DNA of 8,010 nt from DAONJL01 sp035405645 [NCBI: bacterium] (GCA_035405645.1 DAONJL010000043.1:1-8010), one strand, 5' to 3'. Shown: positions 1 through 7,430, numbered from the stretch's first letter. A program made the numbers and translations. Notes: generated by a model not told the origin, from the sequence alone.

Positions 1-81
1 ACTTACTATTCGTAATGCTGCAAAGGGGTATACCATGTCTGGGATATTTTCTGAACATTCATATATTTTTTCTTGACAATA
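1..81 (-). CDS. possible partial divergent gene at left edge
   Basis: The minus strand is open throughout this stretch and leaves the window at base 1. It reads YCQEKIYECSENIPDMVYPF and then AALRIVS. The codons (gaa, aaa, ata, tca, cca, gca, tta, cga, gta) match those of the confirmed genes here, and the first 60 bases are richer in G+C (about 38%) than the intergenic DNA beside them. No good start is visible: the only in-frame ATG is at 36-34 and has no Shine-Dalgarno sequence, and the frame otherwise runs back into the promoter region of the next operon. I do not recognise the protein. The two plus-strand frames that are also open use codons less typical of this genome. It could also be a gene remnant. 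Confidence 0.25.
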
Positions 82-96
82 TGAAGTTAATATAAT
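66..96 (+). promoter_or_regulatory. probable promoter of the HU-MBL-pilus operon
   Basis: A perfect TTGACA lies at 73-78 after a T-run, and a perfect TATAAT lies at 91-96, 15 bases before the HU start codon. The 12-base gap between the two boxes is too short for a normal sigma-70 promoter (about 17). Either only one box is used with a poorer partner, or the match is chance in AT-rich DNA. The 14-mer TTTTTTCTTGACAA at 66-79 recurs exactly on the minus strand upstream of arsR, which favours a real promoter element. Confidence 0.45.
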
Positions 97-110
97 AAAA
101 AAATTAAAAA

Positions 111-401
111 ATGATATATAATAAAAAAGCAATAATAAATTACTATTATAAAAATTTAAAAGAGAAAAATAAAGTATTAGAAAATAAAATAACGAAAAAT
201 TTTTGCAAATTATTTATTGAAAAATTTTTTATTATTTTTAAAAATTTTTTAAAAGACGAGCAAACTGTAGAAATCAGAGGATTAGGAACATTTAAAACAA
301 TAAAATCATTACGAAAACTTCAAAATTTTCAAACAAAGTCATGGCGAATAGAAGAGAAGAAAAAGGTAAAATTTAAAAGAGCGAAAAATTTTAATGTATA
401 A
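111..401 (+). CDS. divergent HU/IHF-family DNA-binding protein
   Basis: This small basic protein (96 residues; the family is usually about 90-100) has the HU/IHF layout. A helical N-terminal half (about 5-50) is followed by the hallmark strand-turn VEIRGLGTF at 53-61, equivalent to the V-x-L-x-G-F-G-x-F of HU, then a basic arm and a C-terminal KKKVKFKRAKNF like the KxVxFKPGKxL end of HU. Such proteins dimerise and bend DNA in the nucleoid. The arm is unusual: where HU has NPxTGE, this protein has NFQTKS (72-77), so the intercalating proline appears to be Phe73. The protein is very rich in Lys, Phe and Asn. The start ATG follows an A-tract with no Shine-Dalgarno sequence, and there is no better in-frame start. 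It is the first gene of the operon, 6 bases before the MBL gene. The family is fairly sure from the signature; the specific role is unknown, and it may be a specialised regulator or architectural protein. Confidence 0.75.
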   Translation: MIYNKKAIINYYYKNLKEKNKVLENKITKNFCKLFIEKFFIIFKNFLKDEQTVEIRGLGTFKTIKSLRKLQNFQTKSWRIEEKKKVKFKRAKNFNV

Positions 402-407
402 AAATTT

Positions 408-1856
408 ATGAATGATGAAATAATAATTGAAGTAATTGGCGATAGTGGACCTTTTTCAGCAATAGGTAGAAGTATTGGTTATTTAATACGAAAAGGGGAA
501 GTATCATATTTACTTGATTGTGGGGCGCCTGTTTTCCAATATTTAGGATTTGAAGGGTTAAAAAGAGTTCGTGGAATAATTGGGACACATTCACATGAAG
601 ACCATAAAAGATGGTTCACTGATATAGCATTATTTAAAAAATATGTTCCTGGTTCAAATCAAAAGTTAAAATTAATAACAAGTGAAACAATACACGAAGA
701 ATTTTATAATACTTCAAAAGCAGCATTAGAAAAAAGTTTATCAATTGATTCAAGAAGAATTGTCGATATACCGTATTCTGAATTTGTTGATACTGTAATA
801 ATAGGACCAAAAGCAAAATATAAAATAAAAAAAATAAATGGAAGTTATGAGGTAGTAAATAATAAAAATGAAATTGTTTCAAAAGATAAAGCAAAAATAT
901 TTTTAAATAAATTAGTCCAGAATCCACGGTTATTATTTTATGATAATAAATATCATGAATGGATAGAACCTGAAAGTTTTTATCCTTTTTCAGATGATTA
1001 TTTTTATGAGAAAGAAAAAAATATATATTATGATAAAGAAATAGATTTAGCAATAGAAGCAGTAAAATCAATATCATGGCACGGCTTATCATCAATTGCA
1101 GTAAAATTTTCTTCAAATAATAATAGTATATTATTTTCATCAGATACTTGTTTTAATTTAGAATTATGGGAAAATTTATATAAAACAAAATATGATGTAA
1201 AAACAAAATTAAATTCAAAAGAATTTAAAAATAATCAGATAATTTATGATAATATAAATAATTATATAGAACGAATATGGTCAAAAGAACGATTTGAAGC
1301 AGCAATAAAAAGGTATAAAGAAAAAAATATAATTCACGATGTTGCAGGTATTAATTCTATTGTCCATACAGATTATCCTAATCTTGTTTCATATAAATTT
1401 AATAATTTATACTTAACTCATTCGCCAGATAATTTCGTTTCTGTTTTTCCTTTATTACATTATGGTAAAAAATATTTATTAAAAAATAATAAGTTATACG
1501 AAATAAAAGATGGGCTTTGTTTTGAGTTAAATGCTGATATTTATTTTAAAAGTAAAGATAATTATTTTGTTGGCTATCAAAATAAAAATGGTAAATTTAA
1601 TATTGTTCAAAACGAGAATAAATTATTAGAGATAAGAAAAGATTTACCTGATAATGTAACATTAATTTTTAAAGTTGATTTATATTTAGATATAGATGGG
1701 AAATATTATAAAATTAATTCATTTGATGAAATTAGTAATTTTAGAATTAGACCTGATAAATATATTGAATATGTAAAATGGAATGAAAAAAAAAGTATTG
1801 GCACTATTATAAATAATGAAAGAGAAAAAATTTCAAAATCATTTTTATTAAGGTAG
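408..1856 (+). CDS. MBL-fold metallohydrolase with extra C-terminal region
   Basis: The metallo-beta-lactamase fold is shown by the zinc motif THSHEDH (His61, His63, Asp65, His66), preceded by the strand-loop YLLDCGAP. Likely remaining ligands are His225 in SWHGLSSIAVKF, Asp246 in SSDT, and His338 in LYLTHSPD, giving a complete two-metal set like that of RNase Z and related hydrolases. His310 and His320 are further conserved-looking histidines. At 482 residues it is much longer than a minimal MBL domain (about 200-250). There are insertions at about 120-215 and 250-320 and a tail at about 350-482 rich in Tyr, Asn, Lys and Asp, with strand-like repeats such as DNYFVGYQNKNGKFNIV. It has no signal peptide, so it is probably cytoplasmic. 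No Shine-Dalgarno sequence precedes the ATG, and the N-terminal strand fits this start. It lies 6 bases after the HU gene and 5 before the GspL-like gene. The substrate cannot be told from sequence; nuclease, phosphodiesterase and other hydrolase roles are all possible. Confidence 0.82.
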   Translation: MNDEIIIEVIGDSGPFSAIGRSIGYLIRKGEVSYLLDCGAPVFQYLGFEGLKRVRGIIGTHSHEDHKRWFTDIALFKKYVPGSNQKLKLITSETIHEEFYNTSKAALEKSLSIDSRRIVDIPYSEFVDTVIIGPKAKYKIKKINGSYEVVNNKNEIVSKDKAKIFLNKLVQNPRLLFYDNKYHEWIEPESFYPFSDDYFYEKEKNIYYDKEIDLAIEAVKSISWHGLSSIAVKFSSNNNSILFSSDTCFNLELWENLYKTKYDVKTKLNSKEFKNNQIIYDNINNYIERIWSKERFEAAIKRYKEKNIIHDVAGINSIVHTDYPNLVSYKFNNLYLTHSPDNFVSVFPLLHYGKKYLLKNNKLYEIKDGLCFELNADIYFKSKDNYFVGYQNKNGKFNIVQNENKLLEIRKDLPDNVTLIFKVDLYLDIDGKYYKINSFDEISNFRIRPDKYIEYVKWNEKKSIGTIINNEREKISKSFLLR

Positions 1857-1861
1857 TTAAG

Positions 1862-3199
1862 ATGGCAAAACAAATTGCTTTATTATTTTTAGATAAATAT
1901 AGATTTTCTGTATATTTAATTTCATATTCAAATAATCAGGTGCAAATAATTGAAAAAACTGAAAATGCTTATAATAATATAATAAATTTGCAGGAACAAT
2001 TAATTACGATTTTACGAAAGAATAAAATCAAAAGAATAAATTGTTTCTTATTTTTAGCAGAAGAAGAGACAAAAATAATAATAAAAAATTTTCCTTTATT
2101 AAATGAAACAGAATTAAATACAGCGATAAATTTTGAGAAAGAAAAATTCAATAACAAACATTCTTCATATTTTGTTCTAACAAAAAAATTATTATCAGAA
2201 CAATTTCAAATTAAGAATAATATACAGGTAAAATTTTATTTGTTTGTAAAAGAATATTTAGTAAATTTAAATGAAAATTTAAAAAATGCTAATTATAGTT
2301 TAAAATATTTTTGTAATTATCTTGAATTTAGCACAGAACTTATTAATGTAATATCAGAACAAAAATCATATATTTCAGCAGTTCAATTTTTTAATAAATT
2401 ATTTTTAAATCTTGTTGTGGAAAATGAAGTAATATTTTCAAAACAAATAATAACAAATAATATAGACCAGAATAATTTTAATAATGAAATTGAGACATTA
2501 ATTAAATATGCGAGAAATAATTATAGAGTTGAAATTAATAAGGCACTTTATTTTATTTCTATTTTTCAAAATGAGATAATAAAAAAAATAATTGAAAATT
2601 CTTCATTTACTTTTGAAGCAATCCCAGAAAATAATATAATAAATTATTTTCCACAATTTATTAAATCAGTTAAAGCAATTGAATTTAAAATAATTTTTGA
2701 AGGCGAAAAAAGTGAAAATTTTATTGATGATAAAATAAGTAAAAATAAAATTTTTATTTTATTAATATTTTTTATTATTTGCTTGTTTAGTTATACACCT
2801 TTAAAAAATTATAAAATTCAAAAAGAAAAAAAGTGGTTGATTTTAAAATTCAATTCATTGAATAATTATTATGAAAATTTATATAAAGAAAAAAAAGATA
2901 TATATCAAAATTTAACAGAAAAAGAAAAAATTAAAAATTCTATTTTAACTAATATTAATCTACATTTTATTTTTACAACATTAGATAAAATATATTCACC
3001 ATCAATTAAATTCGATGAACTTAATTATACAAATAAAACGATTATTATTCAAGGTAAAGTACAGGATATAAGTATATTAATAAAATTTTATTCTGATTTA
3101 CAAAATGAAAAAGTTTTTAAGAAAGTAATAATAACAAAATCAGAGAAAATAAATAATAGCGGTTTAATTTTATTTTCAATAACAGGATATTTACAATGA
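1862..3199 (+). CDS. pilM: GspL-like PilM-PilN fusion, pilus/secretion assembly protein
   Basis: The 445 residues combine two parts that are separate proteins in most type IV pilus systems. Residues 1-285 are a cytoplasmic PilM/GspL-like domain, with FPLLNETELNTAINFEKEKF at 77-96 resembling the PilM segment that follows its early strands, and VVENEVIFSKQI at 185-196 resembling a later PilM hairpin. One membrane helix at about 297-314 (IFILLIFFIICLFSY) follows, then a coiled coil (about 315-360) and a PilN-type ferredoxin-like domain (about 365-445) with SIKFDELNYTNKTIIIQGKV. The actin-like nucleotide-binding glycine motifs of PilM (DIG and similar) are not recognisable, so ATP binding is doubtful. 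It would sit in the inner membrane and link the cytoplasmic motor to PilO and PilP. AAGG at 1850-1853 is a weak ribosome site. The TGA stop overlaps the next ATG. Family assignment is by pattern and gene order; a degenerate PilM next to PilN is also what GspL of type II secretion looks like. Confidence 0.72.
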   Translation: MAKQIALLFLDKYRFSVYLISYSNNQVQIIEKTENAYNNIINLQEQLITILRKNKIKRINCFLFLAEEETKIIIKNFPLLNETELNTAINFEKEKFNNKHSSYFVLTKKLLSEQFQIKNNIQVKFYLFVKEYLVNLNENLKNANYSLKYFCNYLEFSTELINVISEQKSYISAVQFFNKLFLNLVVENEVIFSKQIITNNIDQNNFNNEIETLIKYARNNYRVEINKALYFISIFQNEIIKKIIENSSFTFEAIPENNIINYFPQFIKSVKAIEFKIIFEGEKSENFIDDKISKNKIFILLIFFIICLFSYTPLKNYKIQKEKKWLILKFNSLNNYYENLYKEKKDIYQNLTEKEKIKNSILTNINLHFIFTTLDKIYSPSIKFDELNYTNKTIIIQGKVQDISILIKFYSDLQNEKVFKKVIITKSEKINNSGLILFSITGYLQ

Positions 3200-3693
3200 C
3201 AAAAAATAAAATTATAACTTATTTACTAATTATTATTTTTTTACTCGCTATAAGTTTCTGGTATAATTTTCTTTATAAAAGTTATAAAATAAATCAGGAA
3301 AATTATCAAAAATCAAAAGCAGAAATATTAGCAAAAATAAATGAAATAAAAGAGAAAATAAAAGAAATAAAAAAAGTTGAAAAAGAAGATAAATATAGCG
3401 AAATAAAAAATAAAAAAATAGTAAAAGATAATATTGATTTAGGTGATTGCCTGAATAAAATAATTGGGCTTTTTAAAGCAAATAATGTCAATGTATTAGA
3501 ATTAACACAATCAGATAATAAAGTAAAAATAAAATTTTCAACTTCATATAATAATTTTTATAGAGTAATTTATAATATTATTGATAATGAATATGTAATA
3601 AATATTGAAGAATTTAAAATAACTGCAAAAGAACAGAATTCAAGTATAATTGAAGGATATATAATTTTATCAATAGTTTTATATGTCAAATAA
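3196..3693 (+). CDS. pilO: PilO/GspM-like inner-membrane assembly protein
   Basis: The 165 residues follow the PilO/GspM plan. A short N-terminal cytoplasmic tail (MTKNK) precedes a membrane helix at about 6-25, a Lys/Glu-rich coiled coil at about 32-75, and a periplasmic ferredoxin-like domain at about 82-165. The latter includes LNKIIGLFKANNVNVLEL, a strand KVKIKFSTSYNNFYRVIYNI and a terminal strand GYIILSIVLYV. PilO normally pairs with PilN through the same fold to form a periplasmic ring beneath the secretin. It is shorter than typical PilO (about 200). The start ATG overlaps the preceding stop as ATGA, so translation is probably coupled. Primary-sequence signal is weak; the call rests on architecture and position between the PilN-containing and PilP-like genes. 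Confidence 0.65.
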   Translation: MTKNKIITYLLIIIFLLAISFWYNFLYKSYKINQENYQKSKAEILAKINEIKEKIKEIKKVEKEDKYSEIKNKKIVKDNIDLGDCLNKIIGLFKANNVNVLELTQSDNKVKIKFSTSYNNFYRVIYNIIDNEYVINIEEFKITAKEQNSSIIEGYIILSIVLYVK

Positions 3694-4117
3694 ATTTTTT
3701 ATAATTATTATTTGTATATTTTGTGCTTTTATTTTGTATAATGTGATAGATTTATTTTTTGTAGAAAAATTTACTATTAATTGGGATTTTGAAAGTGAAA
3801 TATCTCTTGATACAAAATCAATTATTACAATTCCACCAATAGCAGAACAATTAAATGATTATTTTGCAAATATTAAATTATCAGCAAAACAAGACGAAAA
3901 AAAAGAGATGGAAAATATTGAAATGAAAGATGGATATATTGTTCTTTATGAAAAAATTTCTGGAATAATTATAAAAGATAAAGGTAATGAAATAATTATT
4001 GATGGTAATTTTTATAAAAAAGGTGATATATTTAAAAAAATGGAAATAATTGAAATTTTACCTGATAGAATTTATTTGAAAAAGGATAATAAAAAATATG
4101 TGATTTTTTTCAAATAA
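3683..4117 (+). CDS. pilP: PilP/GspC-like protein with HR domain
   Basis: This 144-residue protein has an N-terminal membrane helix at about 4-27 (IIIICIFCAFILYNVI). A periplasmic linker (about 28-80) leads to a compact all-beta C-terminal domain at about 84-143, with the pattern ISGIIIKDKGNEIIIDG, then FYKKGDIF, IIEILPDRIYL and KKYVIFF. This resembles the homology-region domain of PilP and GspC (L-x-G-hh-x-D-G-x-x-Y-x-x-G-D), which contacts the secretin N-terminal domains. PilP is normally a lipoprotein, but no lipobox (L-x-[AG]-C) is seen around Cys11 or Cys14, so it appears anchored by its helix, as in GspC. Its start overlaps the pilO stop by 11 bases and has no Shine-Dalgarno sequence, suggesting translational coupling. 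It lies 12 bases before the secretin gene. Confidence 0.65.
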   Translation: MSNKFFIIIICIFCAFILYNVIDLFFVEKFTINWDFESEISLDTKSIITIPPIAEQLNDYFANIKLSAKQDEKKEMENIEMKDGYIVLYEKISGIIIKDKGNEIIIDGNFYKKGDIFKKMEIIEILPDRIYLKKDNKKYVIFFK

Positions 4118-4121
4118 GGGG
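4116..4121 (+). promoter_or_regulatory. ribosome binding site of the secretin gene
   Basis: AAGGGG at 4116-4121 is centred about 11 bases before the ATG at 4130 and overlaps the TAA of the preceding gene. It is the clearest Shine-Dalgarno sequence on the plus strand; the other genes of the operon have weak ones or none. Confidence 0.7.
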
Positions 4122-4129
4122 TCATCAAA

Positions 4130-6106
4130 ATGATTAATAAAAAATTTCTTTTTGTTTTATTATTTATATTTTTAATTTTAAAATTTACTTTTGCTGGTTC
4201 AATTTACTTATCCGATATTAGTGTAGAAGAAAATAAAGTTAAAATTAAAATAAGTGAAGATATAAAATATTCAGCAATTACTTATAAAAAAACACTTATT
4301 TTGATAACATTATTTGATACGAAATTTAAGTATGAAGTAAATGAGCAAGGTAAAGAAATCAGGTCAATTAATGTAAATTCTGATTATATAATAAAAATTA
4401 GGACTGCACAATATACGCAAACTGATGCAAGAATAGTTATTGAAATGGCTGATGAATTTAATTATGAAGTTAAAAAGAATAATGATTTATTAATTATTGA
4501 GATATTAGAAAAAAATAAAGAAGACGAAAACAAATCAGAAGAACAAATAAAAGAAAATAAGACAGAAATAGCGCCATCAACAAACACACCAGAACCAAAA
4601 ATTGAGCAACCTAAAAAGAATATTTCATCTGAAATATCAGAAAAACTTCAGCAAAAAATAAAATTACTTGATTTTAAAGATGTTGACATTAAAGATGTTT
4701 TAAAGTTAATAGCAAAAGAAGGAGATTTGAATTTAATTATTAGTGAAAAATTAATTGGAAAAATAACAATAAGATTATCAAATATTACAATTGAAAAAGC
4801 ATTAAAAACAATTTTAGAGACTGTTGGCTATTCTTATTCAATTGAAGATAATATATTAAATATAATAAAACTTGAAACAGCAAAAAAAGAATATGAGACA
4901 AAAATATATAAAATTGAATATGCAAATATAAATCATATCTATCAAATACTAAATAATACCTTTAAGGATGAAATAGTGAATATAGAAAAGGATAACCGAA
5001 CAAATTCAATAATAATCACAGCAGAGAAAAATAAATTTGCTGAAATACAAAAGATAATACAGGAAATAGATAAAATGCCAGAATATAAAGGTTCAGAAGT
5101 TAAGACAGTGGTTTTCACTCTTTCTTATGCAAAAGCAGCAGAAATAAAAAATATAATAAATCAGATAATAACAACACAACAATTTGGCGAAATGCAGGTT
5201 CAGGATTTTCAGCAAAAACAAAAATTTACATATTCAACAGAAACCAGTGAATTACCAATTTTTCGTGGTAAAACAAATGTTGTTGTTGATGAACGAACAA
5301 ATTCATTAATTATATCAACAAATTATCCAGAGAATATTACAGCAATAAAAGAAATAATTACAAAACTTGATAAACCAATTCCACAGGTTTTAATTGAAGC
5401 ACGATTTTATGAAGTAAATTTAACAAAAGAAGAAAAATTTGGTATTGATTGGTCAAACTTTGGGAATATATCAGTTCAAACAAAAGATAATGTAATAAGT
5501 TATTCATTGCAAAATTGGAAACCAACTTATGGCGTTTTAGATGTAAAGCAAATGTCAGTTTTTTTAAAAGCTTTAAATTCTCGTGCTAATGTAAAAATAT
5601 TATCTAATCCACGAATAACAACATTAGATAATAAAACAGCGATAATTACAATAGCAGAGAATGTTGTAACAGATCAGAAAGTAACAGAAAGTGAAGGCGG
5701 TAATTTTGTTTCAACTACTACAATTAGAAATGATATAGGAATAACATTAGAAGTTACACCACATATAAATGTAAATAATTATATTACAATGGAATTAAAG
5801 CCATCAGTTAATGAACCAAGAAAATCAGTTTATCAACAAAATCAACTTGATATATTAAAACGTGAAGCAACAACAACAGTTGTCGTTAAAGATGGTTCAA
5901 CAATTGTGCTTGGTGGTTTAATAAAAAATAAAGTTGATAAAGCAAATTCAGGGTTGCCTATTTTATCAAAAATTCCAATACTTAAATCTATTTTTGGCTC
6001 AAAAGAATATGAAGAAATTAGAACAGAACTACTTATTTTAGTTACTCCATACATTATAAATGAAGAAAGCAAAATAGTAAAAGAAGCAATAGAACGCTTT
6101 GAATAA
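4130..6106 (+). CDS. pilQ: PilQ/GspD-family secretin with AMIN domain
   Basis: This 658-residue outer-membrane secretin forms the multimeric pore for a pilus or secreted substrate. A Sec signal peptide covers about 1-22 (membrane core LFVLLFIFLILKF, cleavage near FAG). An AMIN domain (about 24-126) follows; in PilQ it binds peptidoglycan. A charged, Glu/Lys/Pro linker (about 127-172) leads to the N0/STN domain (about 174-247; LDFKDVDIKDVLKLIAKEGD). Two KH-like N1/N2 domains lie at about 253-315 and 323-414, with DNRTNSIIIT and DERTNSLIIS marking each. The secretin core (about 417-643) contains PQVLIEARFYEV, LSNPRITTLDN, VVVKDGSTIVLGGLI and LPILSKIPILKSIFG, the last being a standard secretin signature, and ends ELLILVTPYII. 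One AMIN domain and the operon order match PilQ of type IV pili. There is no lipobox, and no pilotin gene in view. The start is supported by AAGGGG at 4116-4121. Confidence 0.93.
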   Translation: MINKKFLFVLLFIFLILKFTFAGSIYLSDISVEENKVKIKISEDIKYSAITYKKTLILITLFDTKFKYEVNEQGKEIRSINVNSDYIIKIRTAQYTQTDARIVIEMADEFNYEVKKNNDLLIIEILEKNKEDENKSEEQIKENKTEIAPSTNTPEPKIEQPKKNISSEISEKLQQKIKLLDFKDVDIKDVLKLIAKEGDLNLIISEKLIGKITIRLSNITIEKALKTILETVGYSYSIEDNILNIIKLETAKKEYETKIYKIEYANINHIYQILNNTFKDEIVNIEKDNRTNSIIITAEKNKFAEIQKIIQEIDKMPEYKGSEVKTVVFTLSYAKAAEIKNIINQIITTQQFGEMQVQDFQQKQKFTYSTETSELPIFRGKTNVVVDERTNSLIISTNYPENITAIKEIITKLDKPIPQVLIEARFYEVNLTKEEKFGIDWSNFGNISVQTKDNVISYSLQNWKPTYGVLDVKQMSVFLKALNSRANVKILSNPRITTLDNKTAIITIAENVVTDQKVTESEGGNFVSTTTIRNDIGITLEVTPHINVNNYITMELKPSVNEPRKSVYQQNQLDILKREATTTVVVKDGSTIVLGGLIKNKVDKANSGLPILSKIPILKSIFGSKEYEEIRTELLILVTPYIINEESKIVKEAIERFE

Positions 6107-6228
6107 AAAATAGTGAAATTATTTGAGACCAAAAAATAATAAAATTTTTTTTAGAAAAATAATTAATTAAATTGTAAGTTTCATTTATTAATTTCTCTTT
6201 TTCAACTTTAATGAAATTAATAATAATG
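6107..6228. other. convergent intergenic spacer
   Basis: These 122 bases lie between the convergent secretin and acr3 genes. They hold no open frame of note. A-tracts followed by a run of eight T at 6145-6152 (after six A at 6131-6136) could form a weak hairpin with a T-tail, and the stronger inverted repeat is listed separately. No canonical G+C-rich terminator is seen, and none would be expected in such AT-rich DNA. Confidence 0.5.
6182..6228. terminator. AT-rich inverted repeat, possible bidirectional terminator
   Basis: TTATTAATTTC at 6185-6195 pairs with GAAATTAATAA at 6213-6223 (11 base pairs, 17-base loop). CAT at 6182-6184 can further pair with ATG at 6226-6228 across a 2-base bulge. 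It begins directly after the acr3 stop on the minus strand. No immediate T-run follows on either strand, so termination is only possible, not shown. Confidence 0.35.
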
Positions 6229-7416
6229 TTAAAACCAATGTTCTGTTTTTAAACAAAATTTTACAAGCATTAACATTACAGGCACTTCAATTAAAACTCC
6301 AACAACAGTAGCAAGCGAAGAACCAGATGATAAACCAAATAATAATGTAGATGTAGCAATAGCAACTTCAAAATGATTTGAAGCACCTATTAATGCAGCA
6401 GGTGCAGCATCACGATATGGTAATTTAATTAGTTTTGCAATAAAGTAAGTTAATATAAAAATAAAATTTGTTTGAATAAATAAAGGAATTGCAATCCATA
6501 AAATTGTTAATGGCTTTGTCAAAATAATATCACCTTTAAATGAAAATAATAAAATTAAAGTAATGAGTAAAGCAATAATTGTAATTGGTGTTAGAATATG
6601 CATAAATTTATTATTAAACCATTCAATTCCCTTATATTTAATAATCCATTTTCTCGAAAAATAACCTACTACAAGTGGAAGAGCAACATAAATACTAATA
6701 GATAATAATAATGCTTGCCAGGGAATAGGTAATCTACCAACTCCAAGCAAATAGCCACCTAATGGTCCATATAAAATTAACATTGTTAATGAATTTATAG
6801 CAACCATAATAAGAGTTAAACCTTCATTTCCTTTACATAAATATCCCCAGACCAAAACCATAGCAGTACATGGTGCAATACCTAAGAGAATACAGCCAGC
6901 AAGATAACTACGCCATAATGGTATTTGCAGCATCTTTATTCCATTATTTAAAACAACAACACCAGCACCATGAGTAGCACCAACATCAAGATTAAGTCCT
7001 GGTGGTAATTTAATTAAATCAACAGCATTAGCACCAATTAAATTATAGAATAATGTGCCTAAAAAGAATAAAGAAATAAAATACATAGTAAAAGGTTTAA
7101 CTCCCCAGTTTATAAATAGAGTTAATAAAACAGGCTTTGGAGTTTTGCCTGCTTTTATTACTTCTGCAAAATCAATTTTAACCATAATTGGATACATCAT
7201 AAAAAAGAGACAAATAGCAATTGGAATAGAAACCACAGGTGCTTCGCCAATATTGATTGTGATACTATCTAAAAATTTAGCAAATTCAGGTGCTACTTTA
7301 CCAAGCAAAATTCCAGCAATAATACATAAGATAACCCATATTGTTAAATATTTTTCAAAAAAAGAAAGTGTGCGACTGGTTTGATAATTTTGAATAGTAG
7401 AATTTTGTTTTTCCAT
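6229..7416 (-). CDS. acr3: Acr3-type arsenite efflux transporter
   Basis: This inner-membrane carrier of the BASS/Acr3 family (395 residues, about ten membrane helices) exports arsenite As(OH)3. The signatures are clear. [12 protein letters not shown] holds Cys183, the conserved essential cysteine, and [13 protein letters not shown] holds Glu350, the conserved glutamate. [23 protein letters not shown] and [14 protein letters not shown] are family-typical. The region from about 125 to 165 carries a segment ([13 protein letters not shown], then [14 protein letters not shown]) longer than that of the shorter Acr3 proteins, giving the long form of the family. The start is supported by AGGAGGG seven bases upstream, and the arsR gene ends inside that site, so the pair is one operon regulated by ArsR. 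Base composition is visibly less AT-rich than the pilus genes, partly because of Gly/Ala/Pro-rich helices. The convergent neighbour is the secretin, with no functional link. Confidence 0.95.
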   Translation of the reverse strand: MEKQNSTIQNYQTSRTLSFFEKYLTIWVILCIIAGILLGKVAPEFAKFLDSITINIGEAPVVSIPIAICLFFMMYPIMVKIDFAEVIKAGKTPKPVLLTLFINWGVKPFTMYFISLFFLGTLFYNLIGANAVDLIKLPPGLNLDVGATHGAGVVVLNNGIKMLQIPLWRSYLAGCILLGIAPCTAMVLVWGYLCKGNEGLTLIMVAINSLTMLILYGPLGGYLLGVGRLPIPWQALLLSISIYVALPLVVGYFSRKWIIKYKGIEWFNNKFMHILTPITIIALLITLILLFSFKGDIILTKPLTILWIAIPLFIQTNFIFILTYFIAKLIKLPYRDAAPAALIGASNHFEVAIATSTLLFGLSSGSSLATVVGVLIEVPVMLMLVKFCLKTEHWF

Positions 7417-7423
7417 AATTGAA

Positions 7424-7430
7424 CCCTCCT
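7424..7430 (-). promoter_or_regulatory. ribosome binding site of acr3
   Basis: On the minus strand AGGAGGG (7430 down to 7424) is seven bases before the ATG at 7416. Its first bases form the end of the arsR stop codon TAG (7431-7429), so the two cistrons are translationally adjacent and possibly coupled. Confidence 0.85.

Noticed and set aside
406-594. 62-residue minus frame near the start of the MBL gene
   Set aside because: It covers the antisense of the MBL N-terminus and zinc motif region and has no independent support.
634-1140. 168-residue open frame on the minus strand
   Set aside because: It lies antisense inside the MBL gene, is an unbroken string of Leu, Ile, Tyr and Phe caused by AT-rich complement, and has no family signal.
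3306-3491. Phe/Ser/Ile-rich 61-residue minus frame
   Set aside because: It is the complement of the Lys/Glu coiled coil of the PilO-like gene, a typical shadow.
4500-4650. Glu/Lys/Asn-rich low-complexity stretch as a repeat element
   Set aside because: It is the flexible linker between the AMIN and N0 domains of the secretin; no repeat unit recurs elsewhere.
5842-6132. 96-residue open frame on the minus strand
   Set aside because: It overlaps the conserved C-terminal secretin core in antisense; Ser/Ile-rich composition is the shadow of that gene.
7055-7384. 109-residue open frame on the plus strand
   Set aside because: It is antisense to the strongly supported acr3 gene and shows no domain or ribosome site of its own.
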